A DNA stretch of 5,145 nucleotides from Cyanobacteria bacterium UBA9579 (GTDB taxonomy: Bacteria; Cyanobacteriota; Vampirovibrionia; Gastranaerophilales; UBA9579), in contig DNSU01000122.1 of assembly GCA_003499585.1 (NCBI GenBank), positions 1,271-6,415 of the forward strand. The letters are read 5' to 3'. The notes under the pieces were generated by a model. That model was not told where the DNA came from, searched no databases, and saw nothing but the letters and a program-made list of their open reading frames with translations. Below, one piece after another: positions 4,355 to 5,145 of this stretch (its first letter is position 1; every line of letters begins with the position of its first letter). The position numbers were made by a program, and so were the translations under genes.

Positions 4355-5145
4355 ATGAATAATGTATTAAAAAATAAAGACGAAAATCAGGATATTAAAT
4401 CAAATTTTCTAAGCTTAAATACGCAAAATAAGCTGATAATTTTTGGTTCACTTTTAAGCTCTTTGCTTATTATCATAACGGCATGGGTAATTATTGATAA
4501 TACCCAAAAGACAATTCTTAGCAGCTATCATAATTTTGGTTTAATGATGGCTAAAACACTTGCGGTTAATGGGGTTGATATAATCTCAGGAAAACCGGAG
4601 CAAAAATATTATAATAGGCTTAAAATAAATACCAATCTTGTTGTTAAGAATAACAGCGACATTGCATACATTATTTTTAGGGATTCGCAGAGTAATATTG
4701 TTTATTCTACAAAGAATAGTGAATATGATTCGAACGAGAACAGCAAATTTAGTAATGTAATTGAAGTAAGTCAACCTATAGTAGCTGATATTAATAACTC
4801 AAAACAGGTTATAGGATCAGTGCAACTTGGTTTAACCGGCAATACTATGAGTATAGTCGGAAAAGCTACCAGAGATCTAATGATTGTAATATTTACAGTA
4901 GCCTGGATTCTGTCTATTGCTGCTGTATTAATAAATACCTTGCTTATCACAAGACAGATTAAACTGCTTGTTGATGGAGTAAGAAGAGTTTCAACAGGAG
5001 AATTTGGCTATAAAATTGCTTCAAAGGATTTATGGGGAGAGATTAAACAACTCTTTGACGCTTTTAATGATATGTCAGCAAGGTTAAGACAATATGAAGA
5101 AAAAAATATTGATCAGTTAACATATGAAAGAAATAAGCTCGAAGC
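4355..5145 (+). CDS. Membrane sensor with Cache-like region and HAMP domain, truncated at the window end
   Basis: The frame opens at ATG 4355 and runs off the right edge after 263 codons, so only the sensory half is seen. Order: a short polar cytoplasmic N-terminus (1-26); TM1 at about 27-47; an extracytoplasmic region at about 48-172 with Cache/PAS-like traits (DIAYIIFRDSQSNIVYST, then VSQPI and VIGSVQLGL); TM2 at about 175-198; HAMP at about 199-250 (RRVSTGEFGYKI, then WGEIKQLFDAFNDMSARL); and the start of a coiled linker ending YERNKLEA. That linker commonly leads to a PAS and histidine kinase core, though a diguanylate cyclase or adenylate cyclase output is also possible. The HAMP lacks the repeated Q/E heptads of a chemoreceptor, but this is not decisive. 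A weak GAAG site precedes the ATG, and the gap to the GTPase gene is 17 bases, implying one operon. Sensor identity is safe; output type and signal are unknown. Confidence 0.88.
   Translation, partial: MNNVLKNKDENQDIKSNFLSLNTQNKLIIFGSLLSSLLIIITAWVIIDNTQKTILSSYHNFGLMMAKTLAVNGVDIISGKPEQKYYNRLKINTNLVVKNNSDIAYIIFRDSQSNIVYSTKNSEYDSNENSKFSNVIEVSQPIVADINNSKQVIGSVQLGLTGNTMSIVGKATRDLMIVIFTVAWILSIAAVLINTLLITRQIKLLVDGVRRVSTGEFGYKIASKDLWGEIKQLFDAFNDMSARLRQYEEKNIDQLTYERNKLE

Noticed and set aside
4586..4774. Minus-strand open frame of 62 codons
   Set aside because: Antisense to the sensor's extracytoplasmic region; its apparent hydrophobicity is a by-product of AT-rich codons.

Overview
The window is AT-rich bacterial DNA (about one third G+C by eye) with A/T-ending codons (TTA, ATA, AGA), Shine-Dalgarno initiation and short intergenic gaps. 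It holds five protein genes with clear family signatures, the fifth cut by the right edge, plus one doubtful small ORF. An MglA-type GTPase, a REC/HD-GYP response regulator and a HAMP membrane sensor point to a free-living or motile, probably diderm, bacterium. A deep non-photosynthetic relative of Cyanobacteria (Melainabacteria/Vampirovibrionia type) would fit, but that is a weak guess from style alone. There is no sign of phage, IS elements, CRISPR, tRNA or rRNA.

Layout, left to right. (1) A perfect 22-bp palindrome at 1-22, then a minus-strand REC + HD-GYP regulator (30-1160), a predicted cyclic-di-GMP phosphodiesterase. (2) Divergent from it, a plus-strand PPC/DUF296 protein (1321-1764) with a strong GGAGGAG ribosome-binding site. 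(3) A bidirectional hairpin terminator (1782-1815) separating it from the convergent minus-strand purine nucleoside phosphorylase (1838-2644). (4) A 178-bp gap with a good candidate promoter for the phosphorylase and two mutually exclusive hairpins. (5) A minus-strand histidine phosphatase-fold protein (2823-3443) whose RHG signature reads NHG. (6) A roughly 315-bp divergent control region with candidate promoters facing both ways and a possible 30-codon leader ORF. (7) A plus-strand operon of an MglA-like small GTPase (3759-4337) and, 17 bp on, a membrane sensor (4355 to beyond 5145) with two TM segments, a Cache-like extracytoplasmic region and HAMP.

The GTPase-sensor pair is the most suggestive functional unit. 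No MglB/Roadblock partner is visible; a transmembrane receptor follows the GTPase instead, and its P-loop (GTGESGKTT) differs from the usual MglA form. This hints at a receptor-linked GTPase pathway, perhaps for polarity or surface motility. The HD-GYP regulator has no kinase beside it and may be served by the truncated sensor or by one elsewhere. The phosphorylase is ordinary purine salvage. The most unexpected sequence features are the altered phosphatase signature and a 27-bp, 24/27-matching direct repeat flanking the phosphorylase/phosphatase segment (1818-1844 and 3463-3489).
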